This document shows, piece by piece, positions 54,281 through 64,000 of a stretch of 64,000 nucleotides of DNA (within the stretch, counting starts at the first letter, position 1; every line of letters begins with the position of its first letter). The stretch comes from Xanthomonas bonasiae (lineage in GTDB: Bacteria; Pseudomonadota; Gammaproteobacteria; Xanthomonadales; Xanthomonadaceae), in assembly GCF_017163705.1 (NCBI RefSeq), contig NZ_JAFIWB010000007.1:124001-188000 (forward strand), read 5' to 3'. The notes under the pieces were generated by a model. It had not been told where the DNA came from. It did no database searches and saw only the letters and a program-made list of their open reading frames with translations. A program made the translations under genes and the position numbers.

Positions 54281-55384
54281 TCAGTCGTGCTTGCCGCGTG
54301 CGCGCAGGTAGGCCATCGCGGTCTTCGGATCGTCGGTGGTGATCAGGTCGAAGGCTTGCTGGTTGACGATGTAGTTGAGGTCGCCACGGTTGTCCGCGGT
54401 ATCGCGGCCGCCGGAGTAGGAGAAATACAGGTCCGACAGGCGATAGCAGCAGGCGCCGGTATTGTTGTAGAACTGCCCGCCGCCGGGACCGTCGGGGATC
54501 GCCTGGAACACGCCGACCCGGACCCCGGACTCGCGCACGGCGTCTGCATCCTTCTGCAGCAGGCCGCCGAGCTGCTTGACGTTGACCTCCATCGACTTGC
54601 GCTCGGTGATCCAGGCTAGGATCGAATTGGCGACGTCGATCTTGGTCAGCATGTTGGTGGTGAACACCGGGATGCCGATCATGCCGTTGCCGTCAGCGCG
54701 GTACGCGGCGCGGGTCGGATACAGCGTCGCGTTGACCTTGGCGGCGACGTAGTTGCCTTCGGCGACCGAGAATGCGGCGTCGGCGGCGCGGTTCACCGCG
54801 CGCACCGAGGCGGCGTCCTTGATGTCGAACACCATCGGCGTCTTCAGGTTGTGCTGCTTGTAGTAGGCGAACAGCTCGTCCACGCGCGGCACGTGGTAGC
54901 CGGTGGTGGTGCGGCGGTCGGGCGTGAGCAGGAACAGCTTGCTCACCGTGGACCACGGCACCGTGCTCACCGCCGGGTTGGTGCCGGTGTTGTTGGCCGG
55001 GTTGTACTCGGTGCCGCCGCGGAACGCGGTCCACACGTTCGTGGTGCGGCCCAGGTTGTAGTCGTGCAGGACCACCGGCACGCCGTCGCTGGTCATCTTG
55101 ATGTCCAGTTCGACGCCGTCCATGCATTGGTCGTTGGCGGTCTGCAGCGCGCCGCGCGAATTCTCCGGCATGTCGCCGATGCCCGAATACTTGCCCCACA
55201 GGCCGCGGTGCGCCAGCACGACGCTGTTGCCGCCGCCGTCCTTGAACATGATGTGGCTCATCTTGGTTTCGACGCTGTCGCTGCAGGACGCCAGCGCCAG
55301 TTGCGGCGCGGCGGCCAGGGTGGCCAGCGCCGCCAGTACGCGGCAGGCGCGCGCCAGCGGATGTTGCACGAGGTTGGTGTTCAT
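54281..55384 (-). CDS. Exported glycerophosphodiester phosphodiesterase-like protein
   Basis: This 367-residue protein has a signal peptide (ACRVLAALATLAAAPQLALA) and the GDPD active site: LAHRGLWG (His59, Arg60), PENS (Glu74), VELDIKM (Glu92, Asp94) and VVLHDYN (His107). It should split glycerophosphodiesters to glycerol 3-phosphate outside the cytoplasm. Between residues about 115 and 180 there is a longer insertion than in typical GlpQ. The ATG at 55384 was chosen to keep the signal at the terminus. Leads a three-gene exported set. Confidence 0.9.
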   Translation of the reverse strand: MNTNLVQHPLARACRVLAALATLAAAPQLALASCSDSVETKMSHIMFKDGGGNSVVLAHRGLWGKYSGIGDMPENSRGALQTANDQCMDGVELDIKMTSDGVPVVLHDYNLGRTTNVWTAFRGGTEYNPANNTGTNPAVSTVPWSTVSKLFLLTPDRRTTTGYHVPRVDELFAYYKQHNLKTPMVFDIKDAASVRAVNRAADAAFSVAEGNYVAAKVNATLYPTRAAYRADGNGMIGIPVFTTNMLTKIDVANSILAWITERKSMEVNVKQLGGLLQKDADAVRESGVRVGVFQAIPDGPGGGQFYNNTGACCYRLSDLYFSYSGGRDTADNRGDLNYIVNQQAFDLITTDDPKTAMAYLRARGKHD

Positions 55385-55738
55385 CAGTCTCTGTCCCAGT
55401 TGGAAAGAAGTGGCGCCAAGGGTGGACGAGCGCCTGCAGGTCGACGCTGCGGCGGACTCGCTTGCTGCGCGCTCCGAACGCGGCAATGGGCCGCGCAGAG
55501 GCCGAAGCCGACCGTGATCGGCGGTGGCGTCGGGGGCAGAATCTAATTACTAACTATGAATTAATTATTGCCGGCGCACGACGACGCCACGGCAGCCCGC
55601 TGCGCTTGGCGCTTGCCGCCGCCGTTGTCTACGGCGGGCGGCCTCGCGCACGCGCCTGCGCCACGGCGCGCGCGTCGCGGTGTGCGTCCAGGGTTCGAAG
55701 CGGCCGTGGCCGCCGCAGGCGCGTCCTGGCCTGGTCGA
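55385..55738. promoter_or_regulatory. Gap of 354 bases with an AT-rich patch, upstream of the GDPD gene
   Basis: No gene seen. At 55541-55570 is a 30-base stretch with only 5 G or C (ATCTAATTACTAACTATGAA and onward), very unlike its surroundings. It sits about 160 bases upstream of the GDPD start and probably contains its promoter or a nucleoid-protein site. Confidence 0.45.
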
Positions 55739-57175
55739 TCAGCGCAGCAGCAGATCGACCAGCCGCGCGATTCGGGCGTACGGCGGCTTGAGCCAGTCGC
55801 TGGCCGCCCGGCGCGACTGCCACAGGATCGGCAGCGCCTTGCTGAAGGCATCGAAGCCGGCGCGGCCGTGGTAGGCGCCCATGCCGCTGGGGCCGATGCC
55901 GCCGAACGGCAAGGCGTTGGCGGCGAAGTGCAGCAGGCTGTCGTTGACGGTGACGCCGCCGGCGACGGTGGCGTGCAGGATCGCCTCCACCTGCGCACGG
56001 TCGTGGCTGAAGGGATACAGCGCCAGCGGCCGGTCGCGGCCGTTGACCAGCGCGATCGCCTCGTCCAGCGTGCGGTAGCTGCGCAGCGGCAGGATCGGGC
56101 CGAAGATCTCTTCCTGCATCAGCAGCGCATCGTCGCCGGGCTGCAGCACCACGGTCGGCACGATCAGGCGCTCGCGCTCGGCGCGCTCGGGTTCGATGCT
56201 GGCCAGTTCCACGACTTCCAGGCCGCGCGCGCGCGCGTCGTCCAGGTAGCCGCGCAGTCGCCGGTACTGGCCCTCGTTGACGATGCGGGTGTAGTCGTCG
56301 GCCGCGGCGAAGTCGCCGTAGCGCGCCAGCACCTGCGCGCGCAGCGCCTGTACCAGCGCCGCGCTGCGGCCGGCATCGATCAGCACGTAGTCCGGGGCGA
56401 TGCAGGTCTGCCCGGCGTTGAACCATTTGCCGGTGGCCAGGCGCGAGGCGGCCTGCTCAAGCGGGTAGTCGGCGCAGACGATGGCCGGCGATTTGCCGCC
56501 CAGTTCCAGGGTCAGCGGGGTCAGGTTCGGCGCGGCGGCCGCCATCACCTTGCGCCCGACCGCGGTGGAGCCGGTGAACACCAGATGGTCCAGCGGCAGC
56601 GCGGCGAAGGCGCCGGCCACCTCGGCCGCGCCCAGCGCCACCGCCACCCGTTGCGGCGGGAACACCTCGGCCAGCAGCGACTGCAGGAACTGTGCGGTGC
56701 GCGGGGTGTGCTCGGACGGCTTCAGGTAGACGTGGTTGCCGGCGGCGATCGCGGTGGCCAGCGGGATCAGCGCCAGGTTGACCGGGTAGTTCCATGGCGC
56801 GATCACCCCGACCACGCCGACCGGCACCGGCCGCACTTCGGCGCGCGCCGGCCACAGCCGCCAACCGGCGCCGACGCGCTGCGGCCGCATCCAGCGCTTG
56901 AGGTGGCGCAGCAGGTGATCGATTTCGCCGAGCACGGTCATGCCGTCGGCGAGCAGCGATTCGTGGCGCGAGCGATGGCCGAAATCGGCGGCGATGGCAT
57001 CGGCCATCTCCGGCAGGCGCCGCTTCAGCGCCGCGCGCAGCCGCTGCAGGTCGTCTCGGCGTTGCGCCCGGTCGGGCTTGGCCGCCTGCCAGGCCGCGCG
57101 CAGCCGCTGCAGGGTGACCGGCAGGTCGGCAAGCGGCGTGTCGGTGGCGCTCGAAGTGGGGTCGGAAATGGACAT
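55739..57175 (-). CDS. calB: Coniferyl aldehyde dehydrogenase
   Basis: This 478-residue ALDH3-type protein has the catalytic Cys258 in WFNAGQTCIAPDYVLID, the general-base Glu224 in LTLELGGKSPAIV, the cofactor part GVVGVIAPWNYPVNL and PLDHLVFTGSTAVGRKV. It matches the CalB class that oxidises coniferyl aldehyde to ferulate, an early lignin-monomer step, though fatty-aldehyde use is also known. The start is the ATG at 57175 (MSISDPTS); longer readings pass through repeat DNA. A single gene; its lignin link fits the PDC island at 25-31 kb. Confidence 0.88.
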   Translation of the reverse strand: MSISDPTSSATDTPLADLPVTLQRLRAAWQAAKPDRAQRRDDLQRLRAALKRRLPEMADAIAADFGHRSRHESLLADGMTVLGEIDHLLRHLKRWMRPQRVGAGWRLWPARAEVRPVPVGVVGVIAPWNYPVNLALIPLATAIAAGNHVYLKPSEHTPRTAQFLQSLLAEVFPPQRVAVALGAAEVAGAFAALPLDHLVFTGSTAVGRKVMAAAAPNLTPLTLELGGKSPAIVCADYPLEQAASRLATGKWFNAGQTCIAPDYVLIDAGRSAALVQALRAQVLARYGDFAAADDYTRIVNEGQYRRLRGYLDDARARGLEVVELASIEPERAERERLIVPTVVLQPGDDALLMQEEIFGPILPLRSYRTLDEAIALVNGRDRPLALYPFSHDRAQVEAILHATVAGGVTVNDSLLHFAANALPFGGIGPSGMGAYHGRAGFDAFSKALPILWQSRRAASDWLKPPYARIARLVDLLLR

Positions 57176-57303
57176 GCGCGCACTATACGATGCGGCACCT
57201 GGCTCCGATGCGGGCGATGCAGGACAGGCGGTGGCGTGGCGTCGGCCGGCCATGGTAGCGGCCATGCCGGAGCGCGCTTGGCGGGTGACCGAGGGTTTGC
57301 CGC

Positions 57304-57327
57304 GTCGCGACTGAAGTCGCTCCCACA
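57304..57327. repeat. Single REP copy (B type)
   Basis: A 24-base REP with core GCGAC-TTCA-GTCGC, identical in sequence to the copy at 42084-42107 but inverted. It has no partner close by. Confidence 0.85.
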
Positions 57328-57456
57328 ACGGGCCGACCGGTGCGCCGCCGCCGTGCAGACGGGGCCTTGCCCCGACGGCGTCGGATGCCTGCCATCGACC
57401 ATCCTGCAAGCGTTTCGATTCCTCCCTCAGCACGCATAGCCTGCGCCGACCGGTGT

Positions 57457-57480
57457 GTCGCGGCTGAAGCCGCTCCTACA
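57457..57480. repeat. Single REP copy (A type)
   Basis: A 24-base REP with core GCGGC-TTCA-GCCGC, in the same orientation as the copy at 57304-57327 and lying 130 bases from it. Confidence 0.85.
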
Positions 57481-57556
57481 GGGTGCGCGGCGGCGAAGGG
57501 GCGCGGCGGCGTGCAGAGTGCGCGTCAGCGAGGGCGCGCGGCGGCGCGACGGGCGG

Positions 57557-58237
57557 TCATGTCGCTTCGAGCAGCAAATCCTGCAGCTGCGCCAGCGTCG
57601 CCACTTCGTAATGCGGCACGATGCCCTCGGGCGCCGGCAGGCCGTGCGCGTTGATCCAGCAGGTGTGCAGTCCCGCGGCCAGGCCGCCGGCGATGTCGGC
57701 GTGCGGGTTGTCGCCGACCATCAGCACCTGCGCGCGCGGCGGATCGCCCAACTGCGCCAGCGCGTGCGCAAAGATGCCCGGGTGCGGCTTGGCCACGCCG
57801 ATCTGCTCGGAAATGGCGACGACCTCGAACCGGTCGTGCAGGCCGGTGCGCAGCAGCCGCGCCTGCTGCAGCGCGGTGAAGCCGTTGGTGACCAGCCCCA
57901 GCCGCGCGCGCCCGCGCAGCGCGTCGAGCAGCGCCACCGCGCCGTCCAGCGGCGCGCACAGTTCGGCCATCGCCGCCAGGAACGCATCGTTCAAGGTCTC
58001 CGGCGCGGTCTGCAGGCGCTGCGCCCAGCCCGCGAAGCGGCGCTGCTGCAGCTGCAGCGCGGTGATCGCGCCGTTCTGGTACTCCACCCACAACGGCCGG
58101 TTGAGCGCGGTGTAGTCGGCGTAGTCCTGCTCGGCGAAGGCCACGCCGTAGCCGGCGAACATGCGCTGCAGGCCGGCATAGGCATCGAAGCGGAACAGCG
58201 TGTCGTCGGCGTCGAACAGGATCCAGCGGTAGCGCAT
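57557..58237 (-). CDS. yjjG: HAD-family 5'-nucleotidase, YjjG type
   Basis: This 226-residue protein has the HAD motifs FDADDTLFRFD (Asp9 and Asp11), GLVTNGFTALQQ (motif II), AKPHPGIFAHAL (Lys, motif III) and VLMVGDNPHADIAG. It closely follows YjjG, a pyrimidine nucleotidase that also removes non-canonical nucleotides. Exact substrate unproven. The ATG at 58237 lies directly at the first beta strand. A single gene on the minus strand. Confidence 0.9.
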   Translation of the reverse strand: MRYRWILFDADDTLFRFDAYAGLQRMFAGYGVAFAEQDYADYTALNRPLWVEYQNGAITALQLQQRRFAGWAQRLQTAPETLNDAFLAAMAELCAPLDGAVALLDALRGRARLGLVTNGFTALQQARLLRTGLHDRFEVVAISEQIGVAKPHPGIFAHALAQLGDPPRAQVLMVGDNPHADIAGGLAAGLHTCWINAHGLPAPEGIVPHYEVATLAQLQDLLLEAT

Positions 58238-58385
58238 GCGGCGGTCTGCCTGTGTGTCCAGCGCGCATGGTAATCGCCTGCCGCCGCCGTCGGTTCCAGC
58301 GCCGCTGGCATGCCGCGCAAACGACGACGCCGGCACTAGGCCGGCGTCGCAGTGCCGGACGCATCCAGCGCAAGGGCGAGTGCGC

Positions 58386-60044
58386 TTACTTGGTGATGTC
58401 CACGTTGCGGGTTTCGCGCAGGAACAGCGTGCCCAGCACCAGCGTCATCAACGCGACGCCGATGGGATACCACAGGCCGTAGTAGATGTTGCCGGTACCG
58501 GCCACCAGGGCGAAGGAGATCGCCGGCAGGAAGCCGCCGAACCAGCCGTTGCCGATGTGATACGGCAGCGACATCGAGGTGTAGCGGATGCGGGTCGGGA
58601 ACAACTCGACCAGGAACGCGGCGATCGGGCCGTAGACCATGGTCACGTACAGCACCAGCACCCACAGCAGCAGGATCGTCATCGGGATGTTGATGCGCGC
58701 GGTATCGGCCTTCTCCGGATAGCCGGCCGCGGTCAGCGCGCCCTTGAGCTCCTTGCCGAAGGCATCGGCCTTGGGCTTGGCGTCGGCCTTGCTCAGGCCG
58801 GCCGCCTCGTAGGACGCGACCTGGCTACCGCCGATGCGCACCTGCGCCAGCGAACCCGGCGCGGCCGGCTGCACTTCGTACGGCACGCCGGCCTTGGTCA
58901 ACGCGGCGGTGGCCACGTCGCAGGAGCTGGTGAACTTGCGCACGCCCACCGGATCGAACTGGAAGCTGCAGGTGGCCGGATCGGCCAGCACCTGCGCCGG
59001 CGACTTGCTGCGCGCCTCCTCCACCGCCGGGTTGGCGAAGTGGGTGATGCCCTTGAACAGCGGCATGTAGGTCACCGCCGCCAGCAGGCAGCCGAGCATG
59101 ATGATCTTCTTGCGCCCGATCTTGTCCGACAGCCAGCCGAAGAACAGGAAGAACGGGGTGGCCAGCGCCAGCGCCGCGGCGATCAGCAGGTAGGACACGG
59201 TCGGATCGACCTTGAGCGTGCTCTGCAGGAAGAACAGCGCGTAGAACTGGCCGCCGTACCAGACCACGGCCTGGCCGGCGGTGGCGCCGAGCAGCACGAT
59301 CAGCATCAGCTTGAAGTTGCCGTCCTTGAGGCTGTCGCGGAACGGTTGCTTGGAACCCTTGCCCTCGGCCTTCATCTGCTGGAACAGCGGCGATTCGCTC
59401 AGCTGCAGGCGGATCCACACCGACACGCCGAGCAGGATGATCGAGCCCAGGAACGGGATGCGCCAGCCCCAGGCCTCGAACGCCTCGGTGCCCAGGGTCA
59501 GGCGGCACACCAGGATCACCAGCAGCGACAGGAACAGGCCCAGCGTGGCGGTGGTCTGGATGAAGCTGGTGTACAGGCCGCGCTTGCCCGGCGGCGCGTG
59601 TTCGGCGACGTAGGTCGCCGCGCCGCCGTATTCGCCGCCCATCGCCAGGCCCTGGGCCAGCCGCAGCACGATCAGGATCACCGGCGCGGCCACGCCGATG
59701 CTGGCGTAGTTGGGCAGCACGCCGACCAGGAAGGTGGAGATGCCCATGATCAGGATGGTGACCAGGAACGTGTACTTGCGGCCGATGCGGTCGCCCAGGC
59801 TGCCGAAGAACGCGGCGCCGAACGGGCGCACGAAGAAGCCGGCGGCGAAGGCCAGCAGCGCGAAGATCATGCCGGTGGTCTCGTTGACCCCGCTGAAGAA
59901 CTGCTTGGCGATGATCGCGGCGAGCGAGCCGTACAGGTAGAAGTCGTACCACTCGAAGACGGTGCCAAGGCTGGAGGCGAAGATGACCTTCTTGTGGCCC
60001 TTGGTCAGGGGCTGACCCGACGGGTTGATGGCGGTGCTGGACAT
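58386..60044 (-). CDS. MHS-family MFS transporter with a large insertion in the C-terminal half
   Basis: This 552-residue protein has 12 predicted membrane helices and the MHS signs FEWYDFYLYGSLAA, GGEYGGAATYVAEHAPPGKR and RPFGAAFFGSLGDRIGRK. An extramembrane insertion of about 115 residues, starting after PLFKGITHFANPAVEEARSK and with two Cys (near CSFQFD and SSCD), lies before the last helices. Related long forms occur in many proteobacteria. MHS carriers import metabolites such as betaine, citrate, ketoglutarate or short acids. Location beside the DcaP-like porin and acs suggests acetate or another small carboxylate (inference). Confidence 0.9.
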   Translation of the reverse strand: MSSTAINPSGQPLTKGHKKVIFASSLGTVFEWYDFYLYGSLAAIIAKQFFSGVNETTGMIFALLAFAAGFFVRPFGAAFFGSLGDRIGRKYTFLVTILIMGISTFLVGVLPNYASIGVAAPVILIVLRLAQGLAMGGEYGGAATYVAEHAPPGKRGLYTSFIQTTATLGLFLSLLVILVCRLTLGTEAFEAWGWRIPFLGSIILLGVSVWIRLQLSESPLFQQMKAEGKGSKQPFRDSLKDGNFKLMLIVLLGATAGQAVVWYGGQFYALFFLQSTLKVDPTVSYLLIAAALALATPFFLFFGWLSDKIGRKKIIMLGCLLAAVTYMPLFKGITHFANPAVEEARSKSPAQVLADPATCSFQFDPVGVRKFTSSCDVATAALTKAGVPYEVQPAAPGSLAQVRIGGSQVASYEAAGLSKADAKPKADAFGKELKGALTAAGYPEKADTARINIPMTILLLWVLVLYVTMVYGPIAAFLVELFPTRIRYTSMSLPYHIGNGWFGGFLPAISFALVAGTGNIYYGLWYPIGVALMTLVLGTLFLRETRNVDITK

Positions 60045-60176
60045 AGGAAGCTTCCCCTCCGAAGCGGGTGGTGTGGCGGTGGCGGTCAGGATGGTCGGGT
60101 GGCGCGGTCCGTCGCGGGTGCTTGGCGAGTCCGCGGCAGCGCGGCGCGCCCTCCCGGGCGCCGCGCCGCCGCAGCC

Positions 60177-61583
60177 TCAGAAGCTGTACTTGGTGGTGAA
60201 CTGCAGGCGGGTGATGTCGCCCTTGGCGCCGCTTTCGATCTCGCGCTTGCCGTACATCAGCTCGGCGCCGACATCGACCTTGGGCATCGGCGTGTAGAAG
60301 ATGTTGCCGCGGATGCTCTGCACGCTCTTGGTCACGCCCAGCCCGGTCAGCGCGGTGTCGTTGTCGTAGTCGCTGCGCGCGTAGATCAGGTTGGTGCGCA
60401 ACTTCGGCGAGAACGCGTGGCGCCAGCCGATGTAGCCGGCGACCACGCCGACCGTGTCCAGGTCGCGGTCGGCCGCGTCGTAGACCGCGTTCTGGGCGAT
60501 GCCCAGGCCGACGTAGCGGCCGATGCCTTCGCCGCCGCTGAGCTGGTAGAACAGGCTGTCGCTGTCTCCCGCCACCCACTTGCCGCCCAGGGTCAGCCCG
60601 CCGGAGACCTTGCTGGCGTCGGCGCCGGTGGCGCGGTTGTCCACCTTCTGCTGGCCGAGCAGGCCGCCGATGCCGAAGCTGCCCCAGTCGCCCTTCCAGC
60701 CGTAGCGCACGGTCAGGTCCGGCAGCGCGCCGCGGTCGGAGCTGGCGCTGGTGATCACGCCGGTCGCGCTGCGGTTGTAGATGGTGGTTTCCGGGTTCTC
60801 CAAGGCGACGCTGAAGCCACCGTTGGTGTAGCGCACCTGCGCCTGGCGCACGAAGATCACGCCGTCGGTGGGACCGATGAAGTCTGCCGCTTCCGGCAGC
60901 GCCGCCGGGTCCATGAAGTTCGACCAGGTCTGGCCGGCCAGCCAGTGGTTCCAGTACATGTAGGCGTGGCGCAGGGTGGCGCCGTAGGTGTTGGTGGCGG
61001 TCTGGGTACCCAGCGAATTGCCGAAGAAATCCAGCTCCACCAGCGCACCGGCCTTGTTGCCGGCGTCGGTGACGCTGTCCACGCCGAAGTTGATCCGCGA
61101 GAACTTGGCGTGCGCGTTGTAGTCGGTACCGGACTTGCCGCCGCCGACCGGCGTCTGCCCGGGCAGGTACAGCGCGCGGCCGGTGGCATCGTCGGCGAGC
61201 TGGCCGTCGCCGGTGCGGGTGGCCAGGAAATCGGCCTTGATGAAGCCGCCGACCTTGAACGTGGTGCCGGGTGCGGCGCCGGGGGTGATCGTGGTCACCT
61301 GGATCGGCGCCTTGCCGGCCGGCACCGCCGGTGGCGCGACCTGGCTCGACTTCACGGCGGCGACCTCGCTCTGCGCCTGCGCGATCTGGCCCTGCTGCTG
61401 TTGCTGCGAGGACAGCAGCAGCTGGACCTGGCGCTCCAGTTCGGCCACGCGGGCTTCCAGCGCCTGTTCGCGCGCCGACGGGGTCTTGCCGCTCTGGGCG
61501 AAGGCCGCGCCCGGGGCGATCAGCGCGACGAACAGCGCGGCGGCCAACGGGCGCCGTGCCAAGGATGCGATGCGGTTGCTCAT
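60177..61583 (-). CDS. DcaP-like trimeric outer-membrane porin
   Basis: This 468-residue protein has a signal peptide (RPLAAALFVALIAPGAAFAQ). A short coiled coil follows (EQALEARVAELERQVQLLLS and a Gln run), as in DcaP of Acinetobacter, where it makes an N-terminal periplasmic trimer. A long beta-barrel ends in an aromatic (FTTKYSF). DcaP-like porins pass dicarboxylic and other organic acids. It lies upstream of the MHS transporter in the same direction, divergent from acs across 216 bases. The pair probably forms an uptake path. Confidence 0.9.
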   Translation of the reverse strand: MSNRIASLARRPLAAALFVALIAPGAAFAQSGKTPSAREQALEARVAELERQVQLLLSSQQQQQGQIAQAQSEVAAVKSSQVAPPAVPAGKAPIQVTTITPGAAPGTTFKVGGFIKADFLATRTGDGQLADDATGRALYLPGQTPVGGGKSGTDYNAHAKFSRINFGVDSVTDAGNKAGALVELDFFGNSLGTQTATNTYGATLRHAYMYWNHWLAGQTWSNFMDPAALPEAADFIGPTDGVIFVRQAQVRYTNGGFSVALENPETTIYNRSATGVITSASSDRGALPDLTVRYGWKGDWGSFGIGGLLGQQKVDNRATGADASKVSGGLTLGGKWVAGDSDSLFYQLSGGEGIGRYVGLGIAQNAVYDAADRDLDTVGVVAGYIGWRHAFSPKLRTNLIYARSDYDNDTALTGLGVTKSVQSIRGNIFYTPMPKVDVGAELMYGKREIESGAKGDITRLQFTTKYSF

Positions 61584-61799
61584 TACTCCCTCCCGAATAA
61601 TGGATGTCCGCCGCGCGCAGGCACGGCTGGGTGCACAGTGCGCGCCGCGGCCGGTCGCGCCTATTGGCCATTAGTCGAACGGGGGCTGGGTTTACGACCA
61701 TCGTCTAAAGCCCGGCGCGTGCGCGCTTAACGGTGAATGCGGCAAACTGCGCCATGACGCGCCGCCGCATGCGGCGCCCCGTTCATTGCAGAGGGCACC
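61584..61799. promoter_or_regulatory. Divergent control region of porin and acs with an imperfect inverted repeat
   Basis: TTAGTCG (61671-61677) and CGTCTAA (61702-61708) form an inverted repeat with one mismatch, spaced 24 bases, inside an AT-richer zone. It could be the target of the LuxR-type regulator encoded downstream of acs. The acs ATG is preceded by CAGAGGGCACC. Confidence 0.4.
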
Positions 61800-63743
<1,944 letters not shown>

Positions 63744-63755
63744 TGCGCGCCAGCC

Positions 63756-63876
63756 GGGATTCGGGAGTCGGGATTGGGGATTCGCCAAAGCGATCCCCTG
63801 CCCACGTCCAATCTCACTGACGCAGCCACACCCCGCTGTTGCTGTTGCGAATCCCCAATCCCGACTCCCGAATCCC
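63756..63876. repeat. Perfect 30-bp inverted repeat between acs and the response regulator gene
   Basis: The left arm 63756-63785 and right arm 63847-63876 are exact reverse complements over 30 bases, with a 61-base spacer. The arms consist of GGGATTCGGGAGTCGGGATT-type repeat units. The right arm ends 6 bases before the ATG of the next gene. Confidence 0.92.
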
Positions 63877-63882
63877 CGCCCC

Positions 63883-64000
63883 ATGCCCACCCTGCTGATC
63901 GCCGACGACCACCCCCTGTTCCGCGAGGCGCTGCGCGGGGCGGTGCAGCGGGTGATGCCGGGGGTGCAGCTGTACGAGGCCGACAGCGTCGAGGCGTTGT
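63883..64000 (+). CDS. LuxR/NarL-type response regulator (5' part; cut by window edge)
   Basis: Only the first 39 residues are seen, beginning MPTLLIADDHPLFREALRGA. This is a typical NarL-family receiver start with the two acidic metal-site residues (ADD) and a following helix. It is read in frame to the window end. The gene follows acs, and homologues in this position control acs expression together with a hybrid sensor kinase. No good ribosome-binding site lies in the 6 bases between the inverted repeat and the ATG. Confidence 0.85.
   Translation, partial: MPTLLIADDHPLFREALRGAVQRVMPGVQLYEADSVEAL

Larger units (their letters stand above)
57176..57556. other. Gap of 381 bases with two REP copies
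   Basis: No gene. Contains the upstream region of the aldehyde dehydrogenase and two single REPs (57304-57327 and 57457-57480) in the same orientation but of different subtype. Confidence 0.5.

Noticed and set aside
58236-61730. Plus-strand open frame of 1164 codons
   Set aside because: Antisense to the MHS transporter and porin genes; low-complexity Gln/Ala/Arg/His composition typical of GC-rich shadows.

Overview
The window is GC-rich, densely coded chromosome from a gammaproteobacterium. It is most likely Xanthomonas or a close Xanthomonadaceae relative. The evidence is the protein content (rsmG-parA-parB, coniferyl aldehyde dehydrogenase, M61 and DUF885 peptidases, a czc efflux operon) and many GTAGGAGCGGCTTCAGCCGC-type REP palindromes, which are common in that group. 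I saw no tRNA, rRNA, CRISPR array, prophage or classical insertion sequence. The only mobile-element-like unit is a REP-associated tyrosine transposase (RAYT) near 42.1-42.8 kb.

Layout. (1) 1-5.8 kb, minus strand: the start of a type VI secretion operon, tssB-tssC-hcp-tagJ-tssE-tssF, with tssF cut by the window edge. A small AraC-type regulator is divergent to it (6.2-6.7 kb). (2) 6.8-16 kb: a universal stress protein with an FNR-like box, a sugar O-acetyltransferase, small exported proteins, an M61 peptidase, a VOC protein, a LytS/LytTR two-component pair and a serine beta-lactamase-fold hydrolase. (3) 16-23.6 kb, minus strand: uvrD, an exported protein resembling glucan, water dikinase, an FAD-binding protein and cardiolipin synthase. 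(4) 23.6-31.5 kb: a compact catabolic island. A LysR regulator with two helix-turn-helix domains is divergent to an operon encoding CHA aldolase (LigK), oxalomesaconate tautomerase (GalD), a DctA-type transporter, an OprB-type porin, oxalomesaconate hydratase (LigJ) and PDC hydrolase (LigI). Together these form the lower protocatechuate 4,5-cleavage route from 2-pyrone-4,6-dicarboxylate (PDC) to pyruvate plus oxaloacetate. No ring-cleavage genes are present in the window. (5) 31.6-32.1 kb: ribosomal proteins rpmB-rpmG, then a heavy-metal operon (CzcI-like, czcC, czcB, czcA, CDF transporter; 32.3-39.7 kb, minus strand). (6) 40-43 kb: a DUF885 peptidase and the RAYT unit. (7) 42.9-48.2 kb, minus strand: rsmG-parA-parB, a Suppressor-of-fused domain protein, a nucleotide-sugar epimerase, a GT2 glycosyltransferase and a LAB_N membrane protein. 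(8) 48.3-58.2 kb: PhoD phosphatase, an Sfp-type phosphopantetheinyl transferase, a GlsB/YeaQ membrane protein, GFA protein, exonuclease III, a three-gene exported set (GDPD, parvulin PPIase, unknown membrane-anchored protein), coniferyl aldehyde dehydrogenase and a YjjG-like phosphatase. (9) 58.4-64 kb: an MHS-family transporter and DcaP-like porin divergent to acetyl-CoA synthetase. A LuxR-type response regulator follows and is cut by the right edge. It is preceded by a perfect 30-bp inverted repeat.

Most worth following up: the exported dikinase-like protein; the PDC catabolic island with its own porin, transporter and tandem-HTH regulator; REP variants whose compensatory base changes support stem pairing; and the inverted repeat beside the start of the terminal response regulator.
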